The notes beneath the pieces were generated by a model. That model did no database searches and was not told the DNA's origin. It worked only from the letters and a program-made list of their open reading frames with translations. The translations under genes were made by a program, and so were the position numbers. Of a stretch of 64,000 nucleotides of DNA, positions 1 to 7,698 are shown piece by piece; position 1 is the stretch's first letter; the number at the start of each line of letters is the position of its first letter. Source of the DNA: Vicingaceae bacterium (GTDB lineage: Bacteria > Bacteroidota > Bacteroidia > Flavobacteriales_E > Vicingaceae); contig BPHE01000005.1 of the NCBI GenBank assembly GCA_026003395.1, positions 62,001-126,000 on the forward strand, read 5' to 3'.

Positions 1-1734
1 AGCCCAAACAGCATCATACCGGTCTAACATATCTGGTGCCAAAGAGGCCTGATTTTTCAATTCCTCAAATGATTTTTCAAATTCATATCTTTTTAAGATG
101 TTGGAATTAGGATCAAAAAGTGAAAATGAAATTGTTTTATTTTTTTCAAAAGGAATTTCCACTAATTGTTGTTTCTTATCGACCATCACAGTATCTTCGA
201 CAAAACTACCGTCTGTAAAATAAATTCTGAATACAATCGGCATTTTAAACACCCCGATATTTTCAACCATAGGATGAATTTGTTCTACAAAAAATTGCCC
301 GAATGCCTTACCATCTTTTTCCACTCTTTGAAAGCTCACTCTGTAATGTGGCTCCCCTCCCCTGTATAACCACTGATCGAAAAACCAATCAAGGTTTCTT
401 CCGGTTGCTTCATAAATTGACACCCAAAGATCACGTGTGTCGACATTTTTGTATGCATGTTTTTCCAAATAATATTTTATGGAAGCCCGGAAATCTTCCT
501 CTCCCATCACATATTTCATCATGTGTAAAACAAATGCTCCTTTGGGATAATTGCGTACACTTCCGGCCCGGCTGTGTACTATAGGATAAAGATTTTTTTC
601 CGACTCGTTCAAAGCTGCATTGGCTGCATTCCTCCTATTCCAATCATAATGATCCTGTCCGTAATACTCTTTTTCGACAAGCCAGTTGTAGTGTGTTGCA
701 AAACTTTCTTGTAACCAAATATGAGCAGATGATCTTGCCGTAATTAAATCTCCAAACCATTGATGAGCCAATTCATGAGCGTTGACCGGCAAATAAGCCC
801 TGTCGTTCTCTGCATATTCATCAACCAGTAAAAAGTCACCAAATACTGTTGCTGTGGTATTTTCCATGGCACCATACATAAATTCTTCCACCGGAATTTG
901 TGAATATGTTTTCCAGGGATAGTTAATGCCAATATATTTCTCGAGAAAATCCATCATTTCTTTACTATAATGATATGTAGGTTCAAAACACTCTTCCCTG
1001 TCGGGATAATAATAAAAATTCATATTCACACCGCCCGAAGAGGTTGTGCTTTTGATATTGTAATCACCTATTCCAAGCATGATTAAGTATGGTGCGTGTG
1101 GATATAACATACGATAATGCCAAAAAGTTTTACCGTTTTTGAGTTGCTTTCGTTGAATTAACTGACCATTTGACAATACTTTATATTTTGAATCGAACTC
1201 CAAGCGAATTTCAGAAATTATTTTATCTGACATATCGTCAAACATGGGAATCCAATGACGGTTATCTATACCTTGCCCCTGCGACCATACTTGCCTCCGG
1301 GAAAAATGCAAAGAATCGTTCCATCCGGTGAAATAAAGACCCCGTTTAGGTTTACAGGAATATTTGATCAAAAGTTGATGATGACTATTGCGTGGAAGTT
1401 TTAAACCTTTTATTATCAGTTTTTGATTATCATAAGAATATTGCGCCACTGTGGATCCGTCCAATTTTATTTCCTCAAATTTCATATCAATGGCATCCAA
1501 TTCAATAAATTCTACCATTTGACGAAGTGCCGTAAATTTCAACAAAACTTCACCCCGAATAGAATAATTTACAGTATCAATATCCAAGGTTAAAGATAAT
1601 TCGGTGAAATCAACAGTATGTTCTCTCGGCGACATGCCGGGATCGACATAATAACACATCATCTCATCGTTCTGACCAAAAAAAGTCAACGAATATCCAA
1701 ACAAAAAATATGTAATCAAGATTTTCTTCAACAT
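1..1734 (-). CDS. M1-family zinc aminopeptidase (3' end beyond window)
   Basis: A secreted metallopeptidase that removes N-terminal residues from peptides. The frame is open from the ATG at 1734 to the window edge, 578 codons, so the C-terminus is missing. The first ~20 residues form a signal peptide (MLKK, hydrophobic core, ending near FFGQ), pointing to the periplasm or cell surface. The exopeptidase motif GAMEN is at residues 288-292. The zinc site HELAH is at 320-324 with the third ligand Glu343 (HExxH-x18-E), and the conserved WFGD follows directly. This is the complete catalytic signature of gluzincin family M1. The gene starts 11 bases after lysA stops on the same strand, so it is probably cotranscribed with lysC-lysA, although no pathway link is evident. 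Family assignment is very secure; substrate preference is unknown. Confidence 0.95.
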   Translation of the reverse strand, partial: MLKKILITYFLFGYSLTFFGQNDEMMCYYVDPGMSPREHTVDFTELSLTLDIDTVNYSIRGEVLLKFTALRQMVEFIELDAIDMKFEEIKLDGSTVAQYSYDNQKLIIKGLKLPRNSHHQLLIKYSCKPKRGLYFTGWNDSLHFSRRQVWSQGQGIDNRHWIPMFDDMSDKIISEIRLEFDSKYKVLSNGQLIQRKQLKNGKTFWHYRMLYPHAPYLIMLGIGDYNIKSTTSSGGVNMNFYYYPDREECFEPTYHYSKEMMDFLEKYIGINYPWKTYSQIPVEEFMYGAMENTTATVFGDFLLVDEYAENDRAYLPVNAHELAHQWFGDLITARSSAHIWLQESFATHYNWLVEKEYYGQDHYDWNRRNAANAALNESEKNLYPIVHSRAGSVRNYPKGAFVLHMMKYVMGEEDFRASIKYYLEKHAYKNVDTRDLWVSIYEATGRNLDWFFDQWLYRGGEPHYRVSFQRVEKDGKAFGQFFVEQIHPMVENIGVFKMPIVFRIYFTDGSFVEDTVMVDKKQQLVEIPFEKNKTISFSLFDPNSNILKRYEFEKSFEELKNQASLAPDMLDRYDAVWA

Positions 1735-1745
1735 AACAAAACATT

Positions 1746-2924
1746 TTAATTTTTAACACTTGTCAATAATTGCTGCAAGTCAACCGATGATGGCTTTTCA
1801 CGCATATTGTAATTGCTCGACATCACTTCACCATATGCGCCGGCCGAAAATATGACCAAATAATCGTTTCTTGAAGTTTCGGGTAATTCATAATTTTTAA
1901 GAAAGGTATCGGACGACTCGCAGATGGGCCCAACAATATCATATGTTTGTTTTTTAGTTGAGGAAGATGAGATGTTTTGAATTTTATGAAAAGCTTGATA
2001 CAAACTCGGACGTAATAAATCTGTCATTCCAGCATCAACAATCACAAAAGTGGTTTTAAAACCTTTTTTAATATACAATACCCTGGTGATCAAATACCCA
2101 AAGTTGGCCGTAATGGATCTGCCTAATTCAAAATGCACCGGAAAATTATCGGGTATCTCAAGAAATTTTTCAAATATTCCGAAATATTTTTGAAAATCAA
2201 CTTTTGTTGATTCAGGATGATGATAATCAATGCCTAATCCTCCTCCCACGTTTAACATCTTTGGTTCAAGATTTCTTTCCCTGAAGTATTGAAGTGATTC
2301 GTTGGCTTTAACACACAACCTTTCGAACGGAAACCAATCGGTTATTTGCGATCCTATGTGAAAGTGCACCCCCATGAATTTCAAATAATTGGAATTACGC
2401 AAAATATCAACCACTTCCGGCAGGTCTCTCCATAAAATTCCAAACTTATTTTCTTCAAGGCCTGTGGTTATGTACTTATGCGTTTTCGCATCGATGTTTG
2501 GATTCAACCTGATGCAAATATGAGCGGGCTTGGATAAACTGCCGGCAATAGAGTCAATCACTTTCAATTCATGTACCGATTCCACGTTAAATGAAAGAAT
2601 TTGATGCTGAATTCCCCAAATAATTTCTTTATCTGTCTTTCCCACACCTGCCAAAACAATCTTTTTCGGATCAATTTGGTGATTGTAAGCAAGTTGCAAC
2701 TCCCCCCAACTCACACAATCGGCACCCAGTCCATTCTCAAAAATCACTTTTGTCACCAATGGATTGTTGTTTGCTTTGAGTGCATAATGCACATGAAAAT
2801 TGTCAGGCAATACTCGCAGCATTTCCTTGACATGATTATCCAGCCCCTTAGTGTCATAAAGATAAAATGGTGTATCTATTTCTCGAATTTTATTTGAGAT
2901 CTCCGGCCAATTCATTTTTTTCAA
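1746..2924 (-). CDS. lysA: Diaminopimelate decarboxylase
   Basis: PLP-dependent fold-III decarboxylase converting meso-diaminopimelate to L-lysine, the last step of lysine synthesis, in the cytoplasm. The protein has 392 residues, slightly shorter than most LysA. The PLP lysine is K50 in HYALKANNNP. The phosphate-binding glycine loop NVGGGLGIDYH and the HFHIGSQI strand lie in the barrel. The catalytic CESSD motif near the C-terminus (GPICESSDTF) corresponds to the CExxD of LysA that binds the distal substrate carboxylate. The reading frame begins inside the end of lysC (35-base overlap from the ATG at 2924; an alternative ATG lies at 2915), which indicates translational coupling. The gene order lysC-lysA matches successive use in the same pathway. 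Confidence 0.95.
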   Translation of the reverse strand: MKKMNWPEISNKIREIDTPFYLYDTKGLDNHVKEMLRVLPDNFHVHYALKANNNPLVTKVIFENGLGADCVSWGELQLAYNHQIDPKKIVLAGVGKTDKEIIWGIQHQILSFNVESVHELKVIDSIAGSLSKPAHICIRLNPNIDAKTHKYITTGLEENKFGILWRDLPEVVDILRNSNYLKFMGVHFHIGSQITDWFPFERLCVKANESLQYFRERNLEPKMLNVGGGLGIDYHHPESTKVDFQKYFGIFEKFLEIPDNFPVHFELGRSITANFGYLITRVLYIKKGFKTTFVIVDAGMTDLLRPSLYQAFHKIQNISSSSTKKQTYDIVGPICESSDTFLKNYELPETSRNDYLVIFSAGAYGEVMSSNYNMREKPSSVDLQQLLTSVKN

Positions 2925-4236
2925 AAAGTTTTTGTTGAAGCAATTTTAATGCACTTTCTTTGTGTGATGATTTAACTACCACTGTGATATTATATTTGCT
3001 GCCCCCATAAGATATCATCCTGATGGGAATCTCTTTTAAGGCATCAAACACTTCGGCGGCATAACCTTTGGATTCTTCACTGTAATTTCCTACAATACAT
3101 ATTATAGACAAATCATGATCCACTTCAACAGTGCCCAATTTTTTGAGATCCGCAACGATCTCGTCCAAATATCTTTGATCATCGATAGTTAACGAAACTG
3201 CTACTTCTGATGTGGTAATGACATCGATGGGCGTTTTATACAGCTCAAAAATTTCAAAAACCTTTCTCAAAAATCCATATGCCAACAGCATCCTGCCCGA
3301 TTTGATTTTAATAGCCGTAATTCCATCCTTTGCGGCAACAGCTTTATGGCCGGAATGATCGCTTTGATTACTGATGATCGTTCCAAATGCCTCCGGGTCA
3401 AGCGTATTCTTTAACCTTACGGGTATGCCGGCATATTTGGCAGGTAACACACTGCTTGGATGTAAAATTTTAGCCCCAAAGTATGCCAACTCAGCGGCTT
3501 CATCGAAGGAAATATAATGTATCGGACGGGTATTTTTGACATACCTTGGATCGTTATTATGTATGCCGTCAATATCTGTCCAGATTTGCACTTCCGATGC
3601 TTGAACCACCGATCCGATGATAGATGCGGTGTAATCACTCCCTCCCCTTTTGAGGTTATCGATGTCCCCGTATGGATTGCGACAGATAAAACCTTGGGTA
3701 ACGTAGGTAGGTATGTCTTTGTGTAAATTTAATTTTTCATTTAATTTCTCACGGATATAAGTATAATCCGGTTCTCCATTTTCGTCAATTTTCATAAAAT
3801 CCAAAGCCGGTAATAATGCTGCCGGATGATTGATTTCATTTAAATAATGATAAAACATGAGAGTAGACATCAACTCTCCACCGGCTACGATAAATTTTTC
3901 TTCCTTTACAGTAATAGAAGGCCAATGAAAATATTGACGAATGGCGTCAAAAATTTCCGATAATGATTGCCATACTTGTTTTTTGGTCAAATCTGATGCA
4001 TAAAGTTGATTAATTTCATTTTGATATTTTTCACGTAATTGATTCCAAACATCAATGGCTCCTTCTGTGTTATTGGCTTTAAGATAATCTGCAATTTTGA
4101 CAAGAGAGTCAGTTGTGCCGGACATTGCCGAAAGCACAACAATTCTTGGTGAGGGATATTTTTGGACTAAATCAGCGACATGTTTCATCCTCGCGGCACT
4201 CCCAACGGAAGTGCCACCAAACTTCATGACTATCAT
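2890..4236 (-). CDS. lysC: Monofunctional aspartate kinase
   Basis: Phosphorylates aspartate, the committed step toward lysine, threonine and methionine. The start is placed at the ATG at 4236 (protein begins MIVMKFGGTSVG) because the N-terminal KFGGTSVG nucleotide-binding motif of aspartokinases normally sits within a few residues of Met1; an in-frame ATG at 4275 would add a 13-residue unrelated tail. From 4236 the product has 448 residues. The kinase domain is followed by FGAKILHPSSV and a C-terminal pair of ACT-like regulatory modules (from about residue 300, ending with the ISYGGSKYNITVVV strand), so feedback control by an amino acid is expected. There is no homoserine dehydrogenase fusion. 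It overlaps lysA downstream. Confidence 0.95.
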   Translation of the reverse strand: MIVMKFGGTSVGSAARMKHVADLVQKYPSPRIVVLSAMSGTTDSLVKIADYLKANNTEGAIDVWNQLREKYQNEINQLYASDLTKKQVWQSLSEIFDAIRQYFHWPSITVKEEKFIVAGGELMSTLMFYHYLNEINHPAALLPALDFMKIDENGEPDYTYIREKLNEKLNLHKDIPTYVTQGFICRNPYGDIDNLKRGGSDYTASIIGSVVQASEVQIWTDIDGIHNNDPRYVKNTRPIHYISFDEAAELAYFGAKILHPSSVLPAKYAGIPVRLKNTLDPEAFGTIISNQSDHSGHKAVAAKDGITAIKIKSGRMLLAYGFLRKVFEIFELYKTPIDVITTSEVAVSLTIDDQRYLDEIVADLKKLGTVEVDHDLSIICIVGNYSEESKGYAAEVFDALKEIPIRMISYGGSKYNITVVVKSSHKESALKLLQQKLFEKNELAGDLK

Positions 4237-4369
4237 AAATTGTTTTTGGCAAAGAAAATAATTATTTCGATGCAAAAGTCATTTTTAATTTGACATTAAA
4301 CTCACTACATCAACTTTTTGAAAAAATTGTTGGATATAAATACCATTTTGATTTAAAAGATTTGTTCAC

Positions 4370-5566
4370 CTATTGAATGTTGAGTTTTTTTCTAATTTCT
4401 TTTGGTATAGCATCTTTATGTAAAAAAATGTTTATGGTTTTATATCTGACATATGCTTCAGAAGCAAAGAAATATCCTTTCAAATCATTTGATTCGCCCC
4501 AAGAGTTTTTCACAAAAAAATATTCTTTACCGTTTTGATCGGTGGCCAATCCAACCACATGCATACCATGGTCATCGGTGGTTGTAAGATTGTCAAATGC
4601 TTTTTGCCTCATTTCTTGTGTTATCGTTTTTTCTTTGACAGGTTGTAAAAATGCATTTGATTTCTTTTCAGCTCCGGCATTATTAAATAAATGACTGTCG
4701 CGGCCTTTTACCTGTATGGTAGATTCATCTTCGGGAACAATGGCCAGTCCATTTTTAAATGAAAATCCTTTCTCCGAGACATCTGCCGCCCACGCAAAAG
4801 TATAACCATTAAGTATGGCATGTTTCATGGTCTGTATTAATTCATCCAGTGGCAAGTTATACGAAGTCCCCATCAACCAGTTATCGGGCACCTCTATAAT
4901 CATTTGTCGGTAAAAAGGATGATGGGTAAACGATGTCAAAGAAACATAATCGTCCATATTCAAACCCAATTCCTTTGCAAAAGATTTTGGTGTATATTGT
5001 TTTCCGTTATATGTAAAATCCACCGGATCTTTGCCAAGATAAGCATCCAAAACGGCTTCAATGGCCGGTCGCCAAGCATCACTAAGATGATGGTTAGGAT
5101 TTGATGCAAGTGCTTTTACCATGGCTTCAAGCACTTGATCGAGTTCTGAATGGATATGTTTCTCTGTTCCATAATTCAATCCGGAATATATTTCTTGAGG
5201 AACAATACCATATTTTTTTATTACATAGGGTATATCATGAAAGGCACCTCCGGGTCCAAAATTGAATTTTCCATACATTCTTAAAAATTGTTGGGCTTTG
5301 TCGGGATAGGCCTTTCGCACTACATACATTTCCGAAAGATTCACCGGCTTTTTTCCCAATCTTTTTACTTCAGATTCAAAAAAAGAAAGGGCAGAAAAGC
5401 TCCAACAGGTGCCTGTTTGACATTGATCTTCAACCGGCAAATGTTCAATCTTCTTTTTAAAAGTAAACAAATATTCGCTCCCTTTGGTGTTTCTTAAAGT
5501 ATCTTGTGATTGAATTGCATTGGCATATAAACTCAATGCTATCAGAATAAATCTGTAAATTTTCAT
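4370..5566 (-). CDS. Secreted C1B papain-like peptidase (bleomycin hydrolase / aminopeptidase C type)
   Basis: Cysteine peptidase of 398 residues. The active-site Cys is C54 in QTGTCWSF, preceded by the oxyanion Gln (DQCQTGT). The catalytic His is in DDHGMHVVGL and the Asn in VKNSWGES, so the Cys-His-Asn triad is complete. The spacing and the PGGAFHDIPYVIKKYGIVP segment match the bleomycin hydrolase/PepC branch rather than classical papain. A hydrophobic N-terminus of ~20 residues ending near IQSQ is a signal peptide, whereas characterised PepC enzymes are cytosolic; secreted versions are common in Bacteroidota. It stands alone between lysC and a divergently transcribed Smr gene. Function is probably peptide degradation outside the inner membrane. 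Confidence 0.9.
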   Translation of the reverse strand: MKIYRFILIALSLYANAIQSQDTLRNTKGSEYLFTFKKKIEHLPVEDQCQTGTCWSFSALSFFESEVKRLGKKPVNLSEMYVVRKAYPDKAQQFLRMYGKFNFGPGGAFHDIPYVIKKYGIVPQEIYSGLNYGTEKHIHSELDQVLEAMVKALASNPNHHLSDAWRPAIEAVLDAYLGKDPVDFTYNGKQYTPKSFAKELGLNMDDYVSLTSFTHHPFYRQMIIEVPDNWLMGTSYNLPLDELIQTMKHAILNGYTFAWAADVSEKGFSFKNGLAIVPEDESTIQVKGRDSHLFNNAGAEKKSNAFLQPVKEKTITQEMRQKAFDNLTTTDDHGMHVVGLATDQNGKEYFFVKNSWGESNDLKGYFFASEAYVRYKTINIFLHKDAIPKEIRKKLNIQ

Positions 5567-5799
5567 AATATTAATTTTTCAAGCCCGGGCAAATTTGAAA
5601 AAATCTATGTCAAAAAACAATTTAATTCATATAAAATTTCATTCAATATTACTTTTAACAAAATAATTTTAAAAATCAAATTGAAATTCAAATAAATACT
5701 TACAACAGAAATATCATTCAATCAAGATGAATAAGAATTGATATAGTTGGCATTTCAGAGAAGTTAAATTTTTAGCATGACTTCAAAATAATTTTAATT

Positions 5800-5807
5800 T
5801 ATTTTTG
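5800..5807 (+). promoter_or_regulatory. Bacteroidota -7 box upstream of Smr gene
   Basis: The octamer TATTTTTG matches TAnnTTTG and lies 13 bases before the ATG at 5821, which would give a leader of only about 7 bases. No TTG was found at the -33 spacing, so this is a half-site prediction. The rest of the 5567-5820 divergent spacer is AT-rich with no other clear signal. Confidence 0.4.
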
Positions 5808-5820
5808 AGATATTTGAACT

Positions 5821-6396
5821 ATGAAAAAAACGCACAATTTTCAAATAGGTCAACATGTTAAAGTTATTGATGAAGATTGCTCCGGCGAAATTGTCGATAT
5901 TCAAAAGGATTGCATATACATCATTTGCGATCGTACAGGTATGACGCTGCATTTCCACCCCGGCAAGTTGATTGCTAAAACAAATGATGAAGAAAAAATG
6001 TATCATCGCTATTATCATCAAAATATAGAAAATAAAGCCTCCAAAGAAAAAGTCCGCAAACCTAAAAAAGAAAAGTCGCCTTACCGGATCATTAATTTAA
6101 ACAAGAAGGGCGACAAAGCTATTGAAATCGACCTGCATTTTGCCAATATGCCTCATAAGTATGTCAGAACAAAGCACGAAATATTGTTGCATCAATTGGA
6201 AAAAGCACGAGAAGCAATTGAGTATGCCGGGTCGCACCACATTCGTTATGTAATATTAATCCATGGCATTGGAAAAGGCATATTAAAACAAGAAATTATC
6301 CACTTACTCAAAGGAATGCAGAATATCGAATACAATGACGCACCTTATGAACGTTATGGAAAAGGCGCTTTAATGGTGAAAATTTATGGAAGTTGA
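5821..6396 (+). CDS. Smr-domain protein (DUF2027-like N-terminus)
   Basis: 191-residue protein. Residues 1-60 form a small beta-rich module (FQIGQHVKVIDEDCSGEIVDI) like the N-terminal part of Bacteroidota DUF2027 proteins. It is followed by a basic linker (KVRKPKKEKSPYR) and a C-terminal Smr domain with the diagnostic EIDLHF and LIHGIGKGIL motifs. Smr domains, first known from MutS2, act as nicking endonucleases or RNA-binding modules. This protein lacks the MutS ATPase part, so a nucleic-acid role is inferred only from the domain. Family members in this phylum are usually longer; this one appears compact but complete. It is followed by a decayed gene on the other strand. Confidence 0.85.
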   Translation: MKKTHNFQIGQHVKVIDEDCSGEIVDIQKDCIYIICDRTGMTLHFHPGKLIAKTNDEEKMYHRYYHQNIENKASKEKVRKPKKEKSPYRIINLNKKGDKAIEIDLHFANMPHKYVRTKHEILLHQLEKAREAIEYAGSHHIRYVILIHGIGKGILKQEIIHLLKGMQNIEYNDAPYERYGKGALMVKIYGS

Positions 6397-6433
6397 GACA
6401 TTTCAAGAAATTTTTTCTAAAATTAAATCAACT

Positions 6434-6778
6434 TCAATAAAAATACAAAGAATAATATGCCTCAATATTATCCAAATACGTTCCGTCAAAACCGGCATCC
6501 AAAATTTTTTTCATATAAGAATCGTCGTTTCCAAAAATGATATTTTGCCATTCTTTTTTCCAGAATTTTACCCAAATCTCGTCATCCTATCCTTCAAATG
6601 TTTTTTTAAGCCAACAAGGATGGTGCAATATCCATTTATTTTTCCTGTAATAACGCCATTTTTCAGCCGCACCGATATTAATGTAGGAAATCACCAATCG
6701 CTTACCTCCATTGGCTTTGGTTTTAAGCGATATTATTTCTTGTTTGGTAAAAGCATCCCTTTGGTTAAAGAAAAAATA
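6434..6778 (-). pseudogene. Remnant of GH114-like (endo-polygalactosaminidase / TM1410 family) glycosidase
   Basis: Reading 6778 to 6434 on the minus strand gives a recognisable C-terminal piece: LVISYINIGAAEKWRYY, then WVKFWKKEWQ, then ILDAGFDGTYLDNIEAY, ending at a TGA at 6434-6436. This strand order and the DGTYLD segment match the GH114/TM1410 barrel. The expected DDEIW tyrosine context reads G-stop-D-D-E-I-W: a TAG at 6587-6589 stands where a Tyr codon (TAT/TAC) would fit. A TAA at 6779-6781 closes the frame upstream and the N-terminal half of the barrel is absent. The gene is therefore truncated and carries a nonsense mutation. Family identification is from remembered motifs, not a search. 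Confidence 0.75.
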
Positions 6779-6805
6779 TTATTCAAACAATAAAAATTAA
6801 AAAAG

Positions 6806-7241
6806 ATGAAAGTTTTAATTCTTTGTACAGGAAATTCTTGCCGGAGCCAAATGGCAGAAGGCATATTAAAAGCATTAAACCCTAATGTTGAGGTTTACTC
6901 GGCAGGAACAAAACCGGCAGATTATGTGCACCCCAAAGCTATTGAAGTAATGAAAGAGTTGGGCGTGGATATCTCGGGAAACAAACCCAAGTCGGTAGAG
7001 CAGTTTTTAGACCAAAAGTTTGACTATGTAATTACCGTTTGCGACGGTGCAAAAGAAAACTGTCCCGTGTTTCTTGGGCGATGTCAAACACCGTGAACAT
7101 ATTGGCTTTGAAGATCCTGCCGAAGCAACAGGAACCGAGGAAGAAATTACAAACAAATTCCGCCAGGTACGTGATGAAATTCTTCGTGAATTTTTCAAAT
7201 TCAACAACCTAAAACAAAAAATGTTTAAGCCTGAAATCTAA
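6806..7241 (+). pseudogene. arsC: Arsenate reductase (thioredoxin-coupled type), single-base frameshift
   Basis: Low-molecular-weight phosphatase-fold arsenate reductase. The frame from ATG 6806 carries the P-loop CTGNSCRSQMAEG (CX5R), SAGTKPADYVHPKA, and the redox cysteines in VCDGAKENCPVF. It then leaves frame in TTTCTTGGG near 7070-7078 and stops at 7096. The +1 frame continues exactly where family members do (FLGDVKHREHIGFEDPAEA) to a stop at 7241. Removing one base from the run near 7075 gives 145 codons (144 residues), the normal family size. It is either a recent pseudogene or a sequencing error. No ars regulator or efflux gene is adjacent; LMW-PTP-type arsenate reductases and phosphatases are hard to separate, but the cysteine pair favours ArsC. 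Confidence 0.85.
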
Positions 7242-7280
7242 TCTATAAAACAATTATTCTAAGTAGCCACAAATATAAAT

Positions 7281-7310
7281 TTGATTTTTCAAGAAAAATA
7301 TTTAATTTTG
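7281..7310 (+). promoter_or_regulatory. Consensus Bacteroidota promoter for rnpB
   Basis: TTG at 7281-7283 and TAATTTTG at 7303-7310 (TAnnTTTG) are separated by 19 bases, the preferred -33/-7 arrangement of the primary sigma factor in this phylum. The predicted start point about 6 bases further on coincides with the first paired base of RNase P RNA (7316). This is the best promoter match in the window. Confidence 0.85.
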
Positions 7311-7315
7311 CGGCA

Positions 7316-7669
7316 AAGCAAGTCAATTCTGTCGCCCCGAAATTCCTATCGGGGAGGAAAGTCCGGGCAGCAGAAAGCAACGGACCCCGGGCAACCGGGG
7401 GCATCACGGACGAAAGTCCGCGATGACAGACAGTGCCACAGAAAATATACCGTCCGCCATCGGCGGATAAGGGTGAAAAGGCGAGGTAAGAGCTCACCGC
7501 TCCGAGGGTAACCGAGGAGGCAAGGCAAACCTTCCGTGCTGAAAGGCCATGTATATCTCACACGGGCTCGCTTGGTCCAATGTGAGAGGGGTAGGCCGAT
7601 GGACATGCAGGCAACTGCATGTGCAGATAAATGACAGAATAATACAGAACCCGGCTTATTGACTTGCTT
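7316..7669 (+). ncRNA. rnpB: RNase P RNA (class A)
   Basis: Catalytic RNA of ribonuclease P, which matures tRNA 5' ends. The outer helix P1 is a perfect 11-bp pairing of AAGCAAGTCAA (7316-7326) with TTGACTTGCTT (7659-7669). Universally conserved segments are present in order: GAGGAAAGTCCGGGC near 7353-7367, the ACAGAAAATATACCG block near 7437, GGTAAGAGCTCACCG near 7485-7499, and AGATAAATGACAGA then ACAGAACCCGGCTTA near 7625-7658, completing P4. Total length about 354 nt, normal for bacterial type A. The closing helix is followed by a T-run (7668-7675), so P1 probably also serves as an intrinsic terminator. The strand follows from the conserved order and from the promoter immediately upstream. 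Confidence 0.97.
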
Positions 7670-7698
7670 TTTTTATTGTTTAACTTAAATAAAACTAT

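Noticed and set aside
6386-6793. A 135-codon plus-strand open frame
   Set aside because: It lies opposite the GH114-like remnant, whose minus-strand translation carries a real conserved fold; the plus frame has no recognisable composition.
7060-7096. Programmed ribosomal frameshift in arsC
   Set aside because: No slippery heptamer with downstream structure, and the family is not known to use frameshifting; a one-base indel is simpler.
7243-7606. Open frames on both strands across 7.25-7.6 kb
   Set aside because: They cover RNase P RNA, whose conserved GC-rich structure explains the lack of stops.
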